Source: DASTCZ01 sp035308165 (GTDB taxonomy: Bacteria; Acidobacteriota; Terriglobia; Acidiferrales; UBA7541). Taken from it: a DNA stretch of 64,000 nt. Position numbers and translations under genes: made by a program. Of this stretch, positions 24,444-34,020 are shown in pieces. The first letter of the stretch is position 1; each line of letters opens with the position of its first letter. The notes under the pieces were generated by a model. It did not search any database. It worked only from the letters and a program-made list of their open reading frames with translations, and had not been told where the DNA came from. The DNA lies in the NCBI GenBank assembly GCA_035308165.1, contig DATGHC010000067.1, positions 165,665-229,664 on the forward strand. The letters run 5' to 3'.

Positions 24444-26912
24444 GTGTTCAGGGTGATTCGCGTTGCTTGCTTTCTGGTGTTGTGTGCCTGCCTTGCCGGA
24501 GGTTCGGCAATCGAGACGCCCGCCGCGGCTGACCACCCTGCACATGTCCTTTACGACGCGCTGAATGCCCTCCATGTGGATTCCCGCGTGGTCTACACGG
24601 TGCGGGATCTCGACCTTCGCCGTGATGCCATTCACCTTACCTTCACTCAAGGTCAGCTTGCCTTCTTTGAACCTTTCCAGGGAAAAATTACCGGTGCGGT
24701 ATTTTCGGGACGCGGGCACATCCTCATGATCCCTCGCGACCCCACCGAAAAAGCGTCCGTCGCGCGATTTCTGGGCGCTCCTATTCTCGACCAGACGTTC
24801 ACCAAGATTTATATGCGATTCGACGACGACTCCGCGGCGGTGCTTCAATCGCGCATCAAAGAAGCAGATTTCCCCTCGGGGCCAGACCCCAGCCTTGCCG
24901 AAGAGTGGGATACCGCGGTGGCGGCATTGAATCCCGGCCACTCCTTGCGTCTCCTTTCCGATCTCCTCGCCGATCGCGCGATTCCGTACTTTTATGCCGG
25001 TATCCTGGGCGAAACCTCCGGGCCGTTCGACGCTCTAGTGGATGATCGCCTTGAGGAACAAGTTCTGGTGGGCCAGCCAAAAACCGTGAATGACCAGCCG
25101 ATTTACGACGTCTGGGCCTCCTTCCGCAGCGCGAGTATTGCGACCGTGTCAGCGCCGTTCATTGCCGAAGCATATGCCATCGATACGACGATTTCGCCTG
25201 AATTGGCAACGGTCGGCAGCTCCACCATCACTTTACGCGCGACGCGCGGAGGAGAACGTGCCATCCCTCTCGCCCTATCGGGAGATCTGCGTGTGGGTTC
25301 CGTTACCGACACCGCCGGTCAGCCGCTTGAATTCTTCCAAGGTGAGCCGGCCGTTCAACATGAAATCTCCGAGCAAGGCGACCAATCGCTGACGGTCATG
25401 ATGTCTCGGGCTCCTCAAGCAGGAGAGAAGTTTGAGTTGCGCCTGACTTACAAAGGCAGCGTCATCCGCGATGCGGGAAACGGCGTGTACTACGCCGGCG
25501 AGCACGCCAGCTGGTATCCAAGGGTAGGCGGCACGGACTCATTTGCTTCTTTTGAGCTGAAGTTCCGCTGGCCGCGGAAGCTCGTCCTGGTCGCTACCGG
25601 ACGCAAGCTCGACGAACGTGAGGATGGAGACTGGCGCGAAGCGCGCTGGAAATCCGAAAGGCCCATTTTCCCCGCGGGATTCAATCTTGGCGATTACCGT
25701 ACAGTGAGTATCGAATCGGCAGGGGTCAAGGTGGACCTATTCGCCAGTCCGCAGCTTGAGCTTGCGGTCCAACGGCATACCGGCCGGCATGTGGTATCCA
25801 CTCCTTTTCCGGGCACTGATCTCCAGGGCAACGTGAAGCCTGTTTTCGTTGGCTCCACAACGGAAACCGATCCTGCCCCCAATCCAGCCGCCATTCTCCA
25901 CAAGCTCGGAGGTGAAATTGCCCAGGCCGCGCAATATTTCAGCAGATTTGGCGGGCCATTTCCTTATGAGCGATTGCAAGTGTCGCAAGTCCCGGGTACC
26001 ACAGGCCAGGGCTGGCCCGGATTGCTTTATCTGCCTGAATTTTCTTTCCTCTCCAGTGAAACTCAACGCCGCTTGGGCCTCAATTCTGATCGCCAGGAAC
26101 AATTCGCCGAAATTGTTCCCTACCATGAGTTGGCTCACCAGTGGTGGGGGAACCAGGTTGCCTGGCACAGCTATCGAGACCAATGGATCTCGGAAGGAAT
26201 ATCCAATTACATTGCGCTGCTTTTCGCTGATACTCGAAAAGATTCCAATCACGCCCTCAAAACCTGGCTGGGTCATTACCGTGACACCTTGATTTCCAAA
26301 ATCCCCGGCAAATCGGATACGGTGGAAGATTCCGTGGATTCCATAGGACCGCTCGCCCTTGGCTATCGCCTTCATTCTTCACTGGACCCAGCAGGTTACG
26401 GTCAGATTGTGTATCCCAAGGGTACCTGGGTTTTCCATATGTTGCGAATGATGTTGCGCGACCCGCAGGCCAAGGATCCTGACGAGCGCTTTGTCCGCCT
26501 GCTTCGCTCGCTGATTGATTCCCACCGTGGCGGGGCCATGACCACGGACGAGTTGGAGCTCGCCGTTCGGAAAGTGATGCTCCCATCGATGGATCTCGAA
26601 GGCGGCCATTCGATGGCGTGGTTTTTTGATCAGTGGGTGCGTGGGACGGGCATCCCGCATTACCATGTGGAGTTCAATGTACAGCGGTCAGGCGAGCAAT
26701 TTGTGGTCAAGGGGGTTCTGCATCAGGATGGGGTCCCGCCCGAATTCCTCGCCAGGGTTCCAATTTATGCAGCCGCCGCGGGGGGAAAGACAATTCCCCT
26801 TGGACACGTGACGACCTCTGGAAATCAAACTTCTTTCCGGTTTGTCACTTCCGTCGATCCAAGACACATCCTCATCGATCCGGAATTGACTCTCCTTTGT
26901 ACCGCTAACTGA
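24444..26912 (+). CDS. M1-family aminopeptidase-like metalloprotease, exported
   Basis: About 822 residues from GTG 24444, chosen because AAAGGGG lies upstream and a signal peptide follows directly (RVIRVACFLVLCACLAGG). A GTG at 24372 would leave only 15 bp to the divergent gene. The zinc site of M1/gluzincins is complete: 'YHELAHQWWGN', then Glu in 'WISEGISNYIA' 18 residues after the second His. The N-terminal half (about 400 residues) is beta-rich and unlike the usual aminopeptidase N-terminus. A C-terminal 'YHVEFNVQRSGEQFVVKG' beta domain is present. It probably degrades peptides in the periplasm. Confidence 0.88.
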   Translation: MFRVIRVACFLVLCACLAGGSAIETPAAADHPAHVLYDALNALHVDSRVVYTVRDLDLRRDAIHLTFTQGQLAFFEPFQGKITGAVFSGRGHILMIPRDPTEKASVARFLGAPILDQTFTKIYMRFDDDSAAVLQSRIKEADFPSGPDPSLAEEWDTAVAALNPGHSLRLLSDLLADRAIPYFYAGILGETSGPFDALVDDRLEEQVLVGQPKTVNDQPIYDVWASFRSASIATVSAPFIAEAYAIDTTISPELATVGSSTITLRATRGGERAIPLALSGDLRVGSVTDTAGQPLEFFQGEPAVQHEISEQGDQSLTVMMSRAPQAGEKFELRLTYKGSVIRDAGNGVYYAGEHASWYPRVGGTDSFASFELKFRWPRKLVLVATGRKLDEREDGDWREARWKSERPIFPAGFNLGDYRTVSIESAGVKVDLFASPQLELAVQRHTGRHVVSTPFPGTDLQGNVKPVFVGSTTETDPAPNPAAILHKLGGEIAQAAQYFSRFGGPFPYERLQVSQVPGTTGQGWPGLLYLPEFSFLSSETQRRLGLNSDRQEQFAEIVPYHELAHQWWGNQVAWHSYRDQWISEGISNYIALLFADTRKDSNHALKTWLGHYRDTLISKIPGKSDTVEDSVDSIGPLALGYRLHSSLDPAGYGQIVYPKGTWVFHMLRMMLRDPQAKDPDERFVRLLRSLIDSHRGGAMTTDELELAVRKVMLPSMDLEGGHSMAWFFDQWVRGTGIPHYHVEFNVQRSGEQFVVKGVLHQDGVPPEFLARVPIYAAAAGGKTIPLGHVTTSGNQTSFRFVTSVDPRHILIDPELTLLCTAN

Positions 26913-26993
26913 GCGTTTGTTTTCCGTCAGACACGGCAAACCAATTCGCGCCTCAGAACGCACGGCTCCTTGCTGCATCCGACAAAATGAAAA

Positions 26994-27019
26994 GGGCGGA
27001 ACCTTGTAAGGTTCCGCCC
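26994..27019. terminator. Bidirectional terminator hairpin
   Basis: Near-perfect stem GGGCGGAACCTT / AAGGTTCCGCCC with a GT loop, between the convergent M1 peptidase and FecR-like genes. There is A-rich sequence on the left and a pyrimidine-poor right flank, so termination is clearer for the leftward (FecR-like) transcript. Confidence 0.75.
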
Positions 27020-27037
27020 GCCCGCATTAGATATCGT

Positions 27038-27694
27038 CTAATTTGGTTTGCTGGGGCTCATGAACGCCAGAGCCAGGGCGATTGCAGTTCCAGCAGCGAC
27101 CGCTCCAATAGCGATCCATAGACCGGTGCTCTTACCCGCAGCCTGCGTAATCTGCGGGGAGGCCGGATCTGGATCTTCCACGGTCACGCGGTATGCAGTC
27201 GATTCAGCCACGTCACGCTCGTTGCCGTTCACGCTTACGGCCAAATCGCCCTTTGTGCTGCCGACCTGGAAAGCATTCGATGCCACAACGCTCAACTGAC
27301 CGGTGGCTGGCTTGTCACCTTTTGCTCGGACTTCCACTACTTTTAGTGTGTGGATTTCTAAGTTCGAGCCGGGCACGCATGCAAACCGGACCATTCCCGA
27401 AAGCACTGTGGCGCTAACACCAGCTTCGGTCTTGTTAATCCTCACAATCGTGTTGGTGCCCAGCGCCATTTGCGACCCGCCGAATCGCACCCGCATGACT
27501 CCAACCGAATCTGTTGTTAAGATATCTCCATCATAAAGGCTAGTACCGTCCAAAGCGGCAGTTTGCCCTACATTGGCTCGCTGCGCGCCTGTTACTATTC
27601 CTAATGGGGCTGAGGATGGTCTTGCTTGCAAGGGGGTTACTACCAGTACCCCCGCAAAAACCACAATCGCAAAGAGTTGTTTCAATTTGCGCAA
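27038..27694 (-). CDS. FecR-like periplasmic protein with C-terminal membrane anchor
   Basis: 218 residues from TTG 27694, with GGGAGG 6 nt upstream. It has an N-terminal signal peptide, a central FecR-like beta domain ('LYDGDILTTDSVGVMRVRFGGSQMALGTNTIVRI') and a C-terminal hydrophobic span ('GLWIAIGAVAAGTAIALALAFM') before SPSKPN. FecR domains sense or bind in the periplasm next to sigma factors or outer-membrane receptors, but no sigma factor is adjacent. The promoter TTGACA-17 bp-TACGAT lies just upstream. A bidirectional terminator follows. Confidence 0.7.
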   Translation of the reverse strand: MRKLKQLFAIVVFAGVLVVTPLQARPSSAPLGIVTGAQRANVGQTAALDGTSLYDGDILTTDSVGVMRVRFGGSQMALGTNTIVRINKTEAGVSATVLSGMVRFACVPGSNLEIHTLKVVEVRAKGDKPATGQLSVVASNAFQVGSTKGDLAVSVNGNERDVAESTAYRVTVEDPDPASPQITQAAGKSTGLWIAIGAVAAGTAIALALAFMSPSKPN

Positions 27695-27721
27695 ATCATC
27701 CTCCCGGAATTATGCACAAGT

Positions 27722-27750
27722 ATCGTAGGGTTTTTGAACAGGGCTGTCAA
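27722..27750 (-). promoter_or_regulatory. Sigma-70-like promoter of the FecR-like gene
   Basis: On the minus strand, a consensus TTGACA (27750-27745) is spaced 17 bp from TACGAT (27727-27722), which ends 27 bp before the TTG start. A C-rich block CCCCTTAAACCCC abuts the -35 on its upstream side. Confidence 0.68.
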
Positions 27751-28283
27751 CCCCTTAAACCCCCTAGTGTGAGATAAGTTGCAACAATGCTGCAAACCAG
27801 GAGGTCAAACCCTCCTTGGGGGGTTGAAGGTCGATGCCCGGTAACACTCCAATTGTTCGCGCCTCACTCGGCCAGGACATGCGCGCTGGGTTGTCGGCCC
27901 TGGGACCGTCCGGACGCTCGGGTTGGTGATTCTCCTCGTCTCTTCAAGGTCGAAGATTCTCCCATTCTACTTGGAGAAGGTATTCAGTCGCCCAAAATTT
28001 TTCCTCCAAGTATCCCTAAGAGGCATTAGTAAGACAATCTTCGGCGCTCGTCTGTACAGATTTGAACATTTGAACCGCCCTTCGGGATGACGAGTGAATT
28101 TCACTAGCGATTTGTTCTTAATGTTCGATGCTCGACGGAAAAAGGGAGATCTCGCCCACATCAAATTGGTCTTCCATCCATTTGGGCCAGGTCATTTAGG
28201 TCCAGTTGATCAATTACTTTTCTTTGACATCCGAAGCGCCCCGTGGCAGAGTCCGCTTCAATTCACTCCCTAAAGGAGGCCTT
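27751..28283. other. Intergenic region, no gene supported
   Basis: Short open frames here lack ribosome sites and protein-like composition. Visible structure is limited to an imperfect hairpin CCAGGAGG / CCTCCTTGG at 27797-27819 and TCTCC / GGAGA at about 27955-27976. The right end holds the leader of the GYD gene with its AAAGGAGG site at 28272-28279. Confidence 0.5.
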
Positions 28284-28628
28284 ATGGCCCACTATTTGTT
28301 GCAAGTTGCGTATTCGCCGGAAGCATGGACGTCGTTGGTAGCCAATCCTCACAACCGAATCGACGCGGTCCGGCCAGTGGTAGAGCGGCTCGGTGGAAAA
28401 GTGATTGGCGGATGGATGTCCTTCGGCGATTACGACACGATTGCGATCATTGATCTGCCCACGAATGTGGAAGCGGCAGCTTTTGCCATGGCTGCGGCAG
28501 CCGGCGGTTCGTGCAGATCCGTCAAGACCACACCATTGTTGACCGCTGAAGAAGCAGTCAAGGCGCTGAAGACCGCCTCAAACACGGGGTACAAACCAAT
28601 CGCGGCCAGCGCTTCCGCGGGTCATTGA
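28284..28628 (+). CDS. GYD-domain protein
   Basis: 114 residues from ATG 28284, with AAAGGAGG 5 nt upstream; an upstream in-frame extension is unsupported. The sequence fits the GYD family (small alpha/beta dimeric-barrel proteins): 'HYLLQVAYSPEAWTSLV', 'RPVVERLGGKVIGGWMSFGDYDTIAIIDLP' with the GYD-like 'FGDYD', and 'AAFAMAAAAGGSCRSVKTTPLLT'. The family function is not established; members often lie near unrelated metabolic genes. It appears to be a single-gene unit. Confidence 0.85.
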   Translation: MAHYLLQVAYSPEAWTSLVANPHNRIDAVRPVVERLGGKVIGGWMSFGDYDTIAIIDLPTNVEAAAFAMAAAAGGSCRSVKTTPLLTAEEAVKALKTASNTGYKPIAASASAGH

Positions 28629-28832
28629 TCGGGTCCGCTTATTCACTTTGATCGAAAGCAGGACGAGCGGTCGTGAGATCGAACCACTCGAAGGTGGGGT
28701 GCGTCCAACGCATAGCTCCGCCCCTCGTTCAATCCATCCGATTCAACCACAAGGGGACAACCGCTCGCGCTGTGCCCGCACGCGAAATGGGTTTACTTGC
28801 CCATGGCCTCGCCTTCCCTCTCAGTTCCTCAC

Positions 28833-28866
28833 TGTACACCGTATAGTTATCCTTATACACTGTATA
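28833..28866 (+). promoter_or_regulatory. Paired TetR-type operators in front of tetR
   Basis: A 13-bp palindrome TATACACTGTATA (28854-28866) ends 1 bp before the GTG start of the TetR gene. A second copy, TGTACACCGTATA (28833-28845), matches 11 of 13 bases, with centres exactly 21 bp (two helical turns) apart. This fits cooperative binding of two dimers on one DNA face, i.e. autoregulation. Confidence 0.68.
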
Positions 28867-28867
28867 G

Positions 28868-29452
28868 GTGAGAGCTGCCCCGAAAACCGCCGACAAAATC
28901 GCCGCCGCCGCTTTACGGCTCCTGGAACGCGGCGGCGAAAACCGCGTCACCATGCGCCGTGTGGCCCGCGCTGTCGGTATCACGCCCATGGCCATCTATC
29001 ACCACTTCCCCAGCCGCGATGCCCTGCTTCGCAGAATCACCGACGCGGAGTTTGAGAAGCTCTCCAACTCCTACCAGGCGCATAAGAGACAATCCACGCC
29101 GGAGGCATCTGTTTTCCTGGTCGTGGAGTGGTATCTGGACTACGCTTTCGCCCATCCGCGCGTCTTTGATTATGTGTTTTCCAGGTGGAGGCCGGATGCG
29201 CGGCGCCTTCCGGAAGATTTCCGGGCCCGGCAATCTCCCACCTTGAATTTGACCGCAGACGCCGTGTCAGAAGGTATGAGCTCAGGCCTGCTCAAGGACG
29301 ACGACGTTTGGGAAGTGGCCATGGCCATCTGGGCTCATGTTCACGGGTACGTGATGCTCTATCGTGGCGGCCGATTTGATCTGTCACAATACGATTTTCG
29401 GGCCCTGGTCCACCGATCCATGAGGAGACTACTTGATGGACTCAAAACCTGA
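28868..29452 (+). CDS. TetR-family transcriptional regulator
   Basis: 194 residues from GTG 28868. The N-terminal helix-turn-helix is clear: 'AALRLLERGGENRVTMRRVARAVGITPMAIYHHFPSRDALLRRI'. The C-terminal part is a ligand-binding helical domain with 'WYLDYAFAHPRVFDYVF' and 'AIWAHVHGYVMLYRGGRF', common in the TetR/WHG type. There is no Shine-Dalgarno sequence before GTG and two operator-like palindromes directly upstream, so the message may be leaderless and autorepressed. It overlaps the start of the Lnt-like gene by 17 bp, forming an operon. Confidence 0.92.
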   Translation: MRAAPKTADKIAAAALRLLERGGENRVTMRRVARAVGITPMAIYHHFPSRDALLRRITDAEFEKLSNSYQAHKRQSTPEASVFLVVEWYLDYAFAHPRVFDYVFSRWRPDARRLPEDFRARQSPTLNLTADAVSEGMSSGLLKDDDVWEVAMAIWAHVHGYVMLYRGGRFDLSQYDFRALVHRSMRRLLDGLKT

Positions 29453-30902
29453 AGGGCCAGCTTCCAAGCGTCCGGTACTTGTCAATTGGCTGCCGTTGGT
29501 TGTTGCTGTCGCGATTTCTGCGCCAATGTTTTATTGGGGCACAGGTCTGCATCCAGTTTGGTGGCTCACCTGGCTCGCTCCGCTGCCGGTGCTTCTTGTC
29601 GCCGCCCGACATGGCGCTACCTACTCATTCCTTACCGCGGTGGCTGCGATGGTTTTGGGAAACCTCAATCTCTGGCACTACGCGAATAGTGCTATCCAAC
29701 TGCCTCTGCTCGTCACCCTCACTTTCTTGATATTCCCGGCATGCATATTTGGACTTGCCGTGCTTGCACATCGCAGGTTCATCCGCCGCGGCTCGCTGTG
29801 GAAAGCGGCCTTCGTGTTCCCTACGCTGTGGGTCACATACGAATTTCTGAACGCGCTCAGTTCCCCGCACAGCACCTTTGGGAATTTGGGATACACGCAA
29901 ATGGATTTCCTGCCTTTAATTCAAATTGCTTCTCTGGTCGGGATCTGGGGGGTCAGCTTTTGCATGTTCTTGTTTCCCTCCACTCTAGCGGCTTTGCTGA
30001 GCAATCAGCCGGAGGGGTATGGAATCGCGGCACAGAAAGGAACTCTTGCAGCTGTGGTTGGCGCAATCGTTCTCGGCGTTCTAGCGTTTGGCTCCGGCCG
30101 CTTACTTTTCACACCTCCCGCAGAGAACTCCATCCGAATCGGTCTCGTGGCGATAGGCGGTGCAAATCCTTTCTACCAACAGAAGGAAACCGGAGCCCAG
30201 CTGATCCATGGTTTTTCTGAACAGATGACCCGGTTCGGGGCTCAGGGTGTGCAGGTAATTGTAATGCCGGAAAAAATCCTGATTGTGCCGGATGACCAGA
30301 TCTCGAAATTCGACAGTCTTGTTGGTGAGACAGCCAGAGCCTCACGGTCCTTTGTCTTGGCGGGACTCGATCGCGGCAGCGACACACATCGCTTCAACGA
30401 AGTGCGGGTCTATTCTCCGGATGGAACGGTCGCTGCGACCTACGACAAGCACCATTTGCTCCCTCAATACGAGTCTGTAGACACACCGGGCACATCGCGC
30501 ACCATCATGAATCAGCCCTCGGGCAAATGGGGAATTGAAATCTGCAAGGATATGGACTTCCCTGCTCTGAGCCGCCAATACGGGAACGATGGCGTAGCTC
30601 TTCTGCTGGTCCCCGCATGGGACTTCACTCTGGATGGCTGGCTGCACGGCCGAATGGCGGTGTTGCGTGGAGTGGAAAGCGGCTTCACCATCGCGCGCTC
30701 CGCCAGCCAGGGCCGCCTTTCCATCAGCGATGACCGCGGCCGCATTCTGGCTGAACAGATCGCGCCGATTAGTTTCCCTTCTCTCTATCTCAACACGCCC
30801 ATTCGGCATGTGAACACGCTTTACGCGCGCTGGGGTGACTGGTTCGGATGGGCAAATGTTGGCGCCCTTTTGTTGATTCTCTTCGTCCCCTCAAAGAAAT
30901 GA
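29436..30902 (+). CDS. Lnt-like membrane carbon-nitrogen hydrolase / apolipoprotein N-acyltransferase homologue
   Basis: 488 residues from ATG 29436, preceded by GAGGAG within tetR. About seven membrane spans occupy residues 20-230. The C-terminal nitrilase domain has its triad: Glu in 'IVMPEKIL', Lys in 'TYDKHHLLPQYE' and Cys in 'WGIEICKDMDFP'. Lnt acylates the N-terminal Cys of lipoproteins at the periplasmic face of the inner membrane. The Cys context here (ICKDMDFP rather than ICYE) and the TetR pairing suggest a specialised, inducible paralogue rather than the housekeeping enzyme. Whether it acts on lipoproteins is not shown. Confidence 0.82.
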   Translation: MDSKPEGPASKRPVLVNWLPLVVAVAISAPMFYWGTGLHPVWWLTWLAPLPVLLVAARHGATYSFLTAVAAMVLGNLNLWHYANSAIQLPLLVTLTFLIFPACIFGLAVLAHRRFIRRGSLWKAAFVFPTLWVTYEFLNALSSPHSTFGNLGYTQMDFLPLIQIASLVGIWGVSFCMFLFPSTLAALLSNQPEGYGIAAQKGTLAAVVGAIVLGVLAFGSGRLLFTPPAENSIRIGLVAIGGANPFYQQKETGAQLIHGFSEQMTRFGAQGVQVIVMPEKILIVPDDQISKFDSLVGETARASRSFVLAGLDRGSDTHRFNEVRVYSPDGTVAATYDKHHLLPQYESVDTPGTSRTIMNQPSGKWGIEICKDMDFPALSRQYGNDGVALLLVPAWDFTLDGWLHGRMAVLRGVESGFTIARSASQGRLSISDDRGRILAEQIAPISFPSLYLNTPIRHVNTLYARWGDWFGWANVGALLLILFVPSKK

Positions 30903-30976
30903 ACCCCTCAAGCTAAGGACTCGGTCATTTCCCCCACCGGCCACCCAAATTCAATCCCCTCATCGTCGGTTCTCCA

Positions 30977-33649
30977 TTACTCGCTTCTCAGGGAAGCCAA
31001 TGGATCTACGCGTGACGCGCGCCGCGCGGGGATGTAACACGCGGCGAATGCCACAGATGCAAGCAACGCGGCTGCACAGCCAAAAGTCACCGGGTCAAAC
31101 GGGGCCACGTGGAACAACAGACTCTGCAACGACCGAGTGAGTAGCAGCGATGCCGCCAGCCCCGCTGCAATTCCGGCAGCCGCAATACGCATCCCGTGCC
31201 CCGCGACTTGAGCCATGATTTGGTGGGGCTGGGCTCCCAAGGCCATGCGAACGCCGATTTCGCGGGTACGCTTCGCCACAAAATACGAGATGACGCCATA
31301 AGTCCCGATGCCCGCGAGCAACAATGCCAGCGTCGCGAACACGCCAATCAGCATTGCCGGAAATCTCCGCAGGAAAGTGGCTGGCGACGCAGAGATCACG
31401 CCCTCCATCGTGGTGAGATCGACAATCACCAATTGTGGATCGACTTCATGAATCGCCGCGCGTAACGCCAATGCTTGTGATTCAGGATGGTTGGATACGC
31501 GAACAATCAAGGTCGGATCGATGCTGGCATCTTGCAACAACGGGTCATACACAATCGGAGTAACCGCGCTATCCAACGGTCCAAGTTTCTCATCGCCGAC
31601 GACCCCAACAATCTGCGCTGTGGGTTGTCCATCCAGACCGGCAAAAATCAGTTGCCGCCCGTTCGGATCCTCGTCGCGGAAAAGGATTCGTGCCAGAGTT
31701 TGGTTGATAATCAATACTTTGGGATGTGCAGCGTCGTCCTGTTCCGTAAAGCTTCTACCGCCCAATAATGGAATCTTCATTGTGCGAAAGTACTCGGGAC
31801 TGATTGCGCGGGTGTTCACCTCCTGCGCTTCATCCAGACGCAACACGGGGCGCCCCTTTACTGTGACTGACACAGTGCCGCCTCCCATGAGGGGCGGCGT
31901 ATCGACAGCGCCAACCGAAACCACCCCGGGCATCTGCGCGATGCGCGCGAAGAGCCGCTGCTGCATGGCATTGATCGCTTGCGCGTCCCGGTACCGACCT
32001 CGGGGTGCTGAGAGGTCCACGTTAATTAAATTCTGAGTGTCGAATCCTGGATCGGTGCTGAGGAGCCGGGACAAACTATGCAACAAAACTCCAGCGCCCG
32101 TGAGTAAGACTAGGGCCAACGCAATCTCACTCATGACCAGCAGGTCGCGAGTTCGCTGGCGTCCAACGCCGTCCGACGAGCGAGCTCCTTCCTTGAGAGT
32201 TTCGTTCACGTCAATCCGCGAGGCCCGCAAAGCCGGGATCAACCCAAAAGCCAAACTGGTCAGGATCGTGATACCAGCCCCAAATCCAAAAACGGTCCAA
32301 TCAAGAGTCACTGTTTTTATGAAGGGCAGGAAAAGAAGTATGTCTGCGGGCATTTCATGAAGGGCCAGCCCAACGGCCGGCTTCGCAATCAGGAACCCCA
32401 ACGCGGCCCCGGCAAGGGAAAGGACCGTACATTCCACCAGGACTTGAAAAACGATTCTTCTTCTCCCGGCGCCAAGCGCGACGCGCAGAGCTACCTCGCG
32501 TTGGCGTGCAGCGGCGCGCGCAAGATACAAATTTGCAAGGTTGGCACAGGCGATCATCAACACCAGCCCTGCGGTGCCAAATAATGCCAGGAGCACGGGT
32601 CGAATCTCTCCCGTCACCTCTTGACGAAGCGTGATCACTAGAATGCCGGTTCCGGAGTTCGAGTCAGGATATTGCGCCGCGAGCTGGGAGGCGATGACGG
32701 CCATTTCCGCGCGCGACTGCTCCAAGGAAACGCCGTGTTTCAGCCGTGCGACGATGTGAAGCCAGTGGAAGTTACGACGCGTCGCTTGATCCGCCCTGGG
32801 AATCAATGGCGCCCAGATTTCCGACGCGCCCAACGGCGCAAACTGGAATTCTTTCGGCAACACTCCCACGATTGAGAAATTCACCCCATTCAAATCCATG
32901 GATCGGCCAACGACATTCGGATCGGACCCGAACTTCTGCTGCCATAAACCATTCGACAAAATGGCGACATGGCCCGCGCCGGGCTTTTCATCTGCCGCCG
33001 AAAAGCCACGGCCCAGGAGTGGCTGGATTCCGAGGGTCGAGAAAAAATTTGCAGTCACCAGCCCGCCGCGGAGAATCGCAGGCTCGCCCTTTTCGGTGAC
33101 CGTGAACTGAGCGAACCAGTAACCGGCGATAGCATCAAAAGATCGTTGTTGCGCTATCCAATCCCGATAATTCGGCCAGGAAGCCTCGCGCTGCTCGGAA
33201 ATGGCATGCCCACCATAGGTTTCCCAGATCTGCATGAGTCGGTCGGCCCCTGGATAAGGCAGGGATTTCACCAGCGCGGCGTTGACGACGGAAAATACCG
33301 CGGTGTTCACGCCGATTCCGAGCGTCAGAGTAAGAACCGCGACTATCGTGAATCCAGGACTCTTGCGCAATACGCGCAAGCTGTAACGCAGGTCACGCGC
33401 CAAATGGTCCACCCAATTCCATCCCCACATGTCGCGCCCCCTTTCCCTCAGTTCCAAAGCGTTGCCGAATCTGCGCTCCGTCGCGGAACGCGCTTCTCTA
33501 TCCGCTGCGCCGGTTCCCCGCCGCTCTCGCTCGCGAAGTTCCCGGTGCAGACGCATCTCTTCATCCAGTTCGCTATCGAATCGCGCACCGCGAAAAAGTA
33601 TGAGTATTCGCCGCCAGTGTTCTCCGAACCATTCGCCAATGGAGGCCAA
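30977..33649 (-). CDS. ADOP-type MacB/FtsX-like permease
   Basis: 890 residues from TTG 33649, with AAGGAG 6 nt upstream. An N-terminal cytoplasmic 'DSELDEEMRLHRELRERERRG' permease-prefix domain is followed by 'ARDLRYSLRVLRKSPGFTIVAVLTLTLGIGVNTAVFSVVNA'. A large periplasmic MacB-like domain, a three-span core, and a second duplicated core at the C-terminus ('SYFVAKRTREIGVRMALGA') complete it. This is the 'acidobacterial duplicated orphan permease' architecture, which lacks its own ATPase. It is preceded by a PadR regulator 30 bp upstream. The substrate is unknown; an ATPase elsewhere or a mechanotransmission role is possible. Confidence 0.92.
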   Translation of the reverse strand: MASIGEWFGEHWRRILILFRGARFDSELDEEMRLHRELRERERRGTGAADREARSATERRFGNALELRERGRDMWGWNWVDHLARDLRYSLRVLRKSPGFTIVAVLTLTLGIGVNTAVFSVVNAALVKSLPYPGADRLMQIWETYGGHAISEQREASWPNYRDWIAQQRSFDAIAGYWFAQFTVTEKGEPAILRGGLVTANFFSTLGIQPLLGRGFSAADEKPGAGHVAILSNGLWQQKFGSDPNVVGRSMDLNGVNFSIVGVLPKEFQFAPLGASEIWAPLIPRADQATRRNFHWLHIVARLKHGVSLEQSRAEMAVIASQLAAQYPDSNSGTGILVITLRQEVTGEIRPVLLALFGTAGLVLMIACANLANLYLARAAARQREVALRVALGAGRRRIVFQVLVECTVLSLAGAALGFLIAKPAVGLALHEMPADILLFLPFIKTVTLDWTVFGFGAGITILTSLAFGLIPALRASRIDVNETLKEGARSSDGVGRQRTRDLLVMSEIALALVLLTGAGVLLHSLSRLLSTDPGFDTQNLINVDLSAPRGRYRDAQAINAMQQRLFARIAQMPGVVSVGAVDTPPLMGGGTVSVTVKGRPVLRLDEAQEVNTRAISPEYFRTMKIPLLGGRSFTEQDDAAHPKVLIINQTLARILFRDEDPNGRQLIFAGLDGQPTAQIVGVVGDEKLGPLDSAVTPIVYDPLLQDASIDPTLIVRVSNHPESQALALRAAIHEVDPQLVIVDLTTMEGVISASPATFLRRFPAMLIGVFATLALLLAGIGTYGVISYFVAKRTREIGVRMALGAQPHQIMAQVAGHGMRIAAAGIAAGLAASLLLTRSLQSLLFHVAPFDPVTFGCAAALLASVAFAACYIPARRASRVDPLASLRSE

Positions 33650-33679
33650 GATTCACTCCTTCCGCGTAGCATATTCGTC

Positions 33680-34009
33680 CTAGGCAGGCTCGATGACCCG
33701 CGATATCGCCTGCATCACTCGCTCAAATTGCGATACTTCCGCTTCCATCTGCTTGCGGCCCAATGGAGTCAGCCGGTAGTACCGCGCCCGGCGGTTTTCC
33801 GAAGTGACGCCCCAGTGCGCCTTCACCCACCCTTTCAACAGCATCCTTTGCAGCGCGGGATACAGCGACCCTTCCTCAACGCGCAGCACTTCCTTGGACA
33901 TCTGCTCAATCGTTTTCGCGATCTCGAACCCGTGCATTTCCTGGCCGCGGGCCAGAGTCCTGAAGATCAGCATGTACAGGGTCCCGGGGGGAATCTCATC
34001 TTTGCGCAA
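33680..34009 (-). CDS. PadR-family transcriptional regulator
   Basis: 109 residues. Winged helix-turn-helix of the PadR type: 'IPPGTLYMLIFRTLARGQEMHGFEIAKTIEQMS', 'VEEGSLYPALQRMLLKGWVKAHWG' and 'RARYYRLTPLGRKQMEAEV'. A perfect 9-3-9 palindrome lies 12-32 bp upstream of its ATG. It forms an operon with the ADOP permease; PadR proteins usually repress such transport genes and respond to stress ligands. Confidence 0.94.
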   Translation of the reverse strand: MRKDEIPPGTLYMLIFRTLARGQEMHGFEIAKTIEQMSKEVLRVEEGSLYPALQRMLLKGWVKAHWGVTSENRRARYYRLTPLGRKQMEAEVSQFERVMQAISRVIEPA

Positions 34010-34020
34010 TGCGGGCCTCC

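Noticed and set aside
27787..28029. 80-codon open frame in the 27.7-28.3 kb gap
   Set aside because: Rich in Arg/Pro/Cys as expected from read-through of non-coding GC-rich DNA, and no ribosome site.
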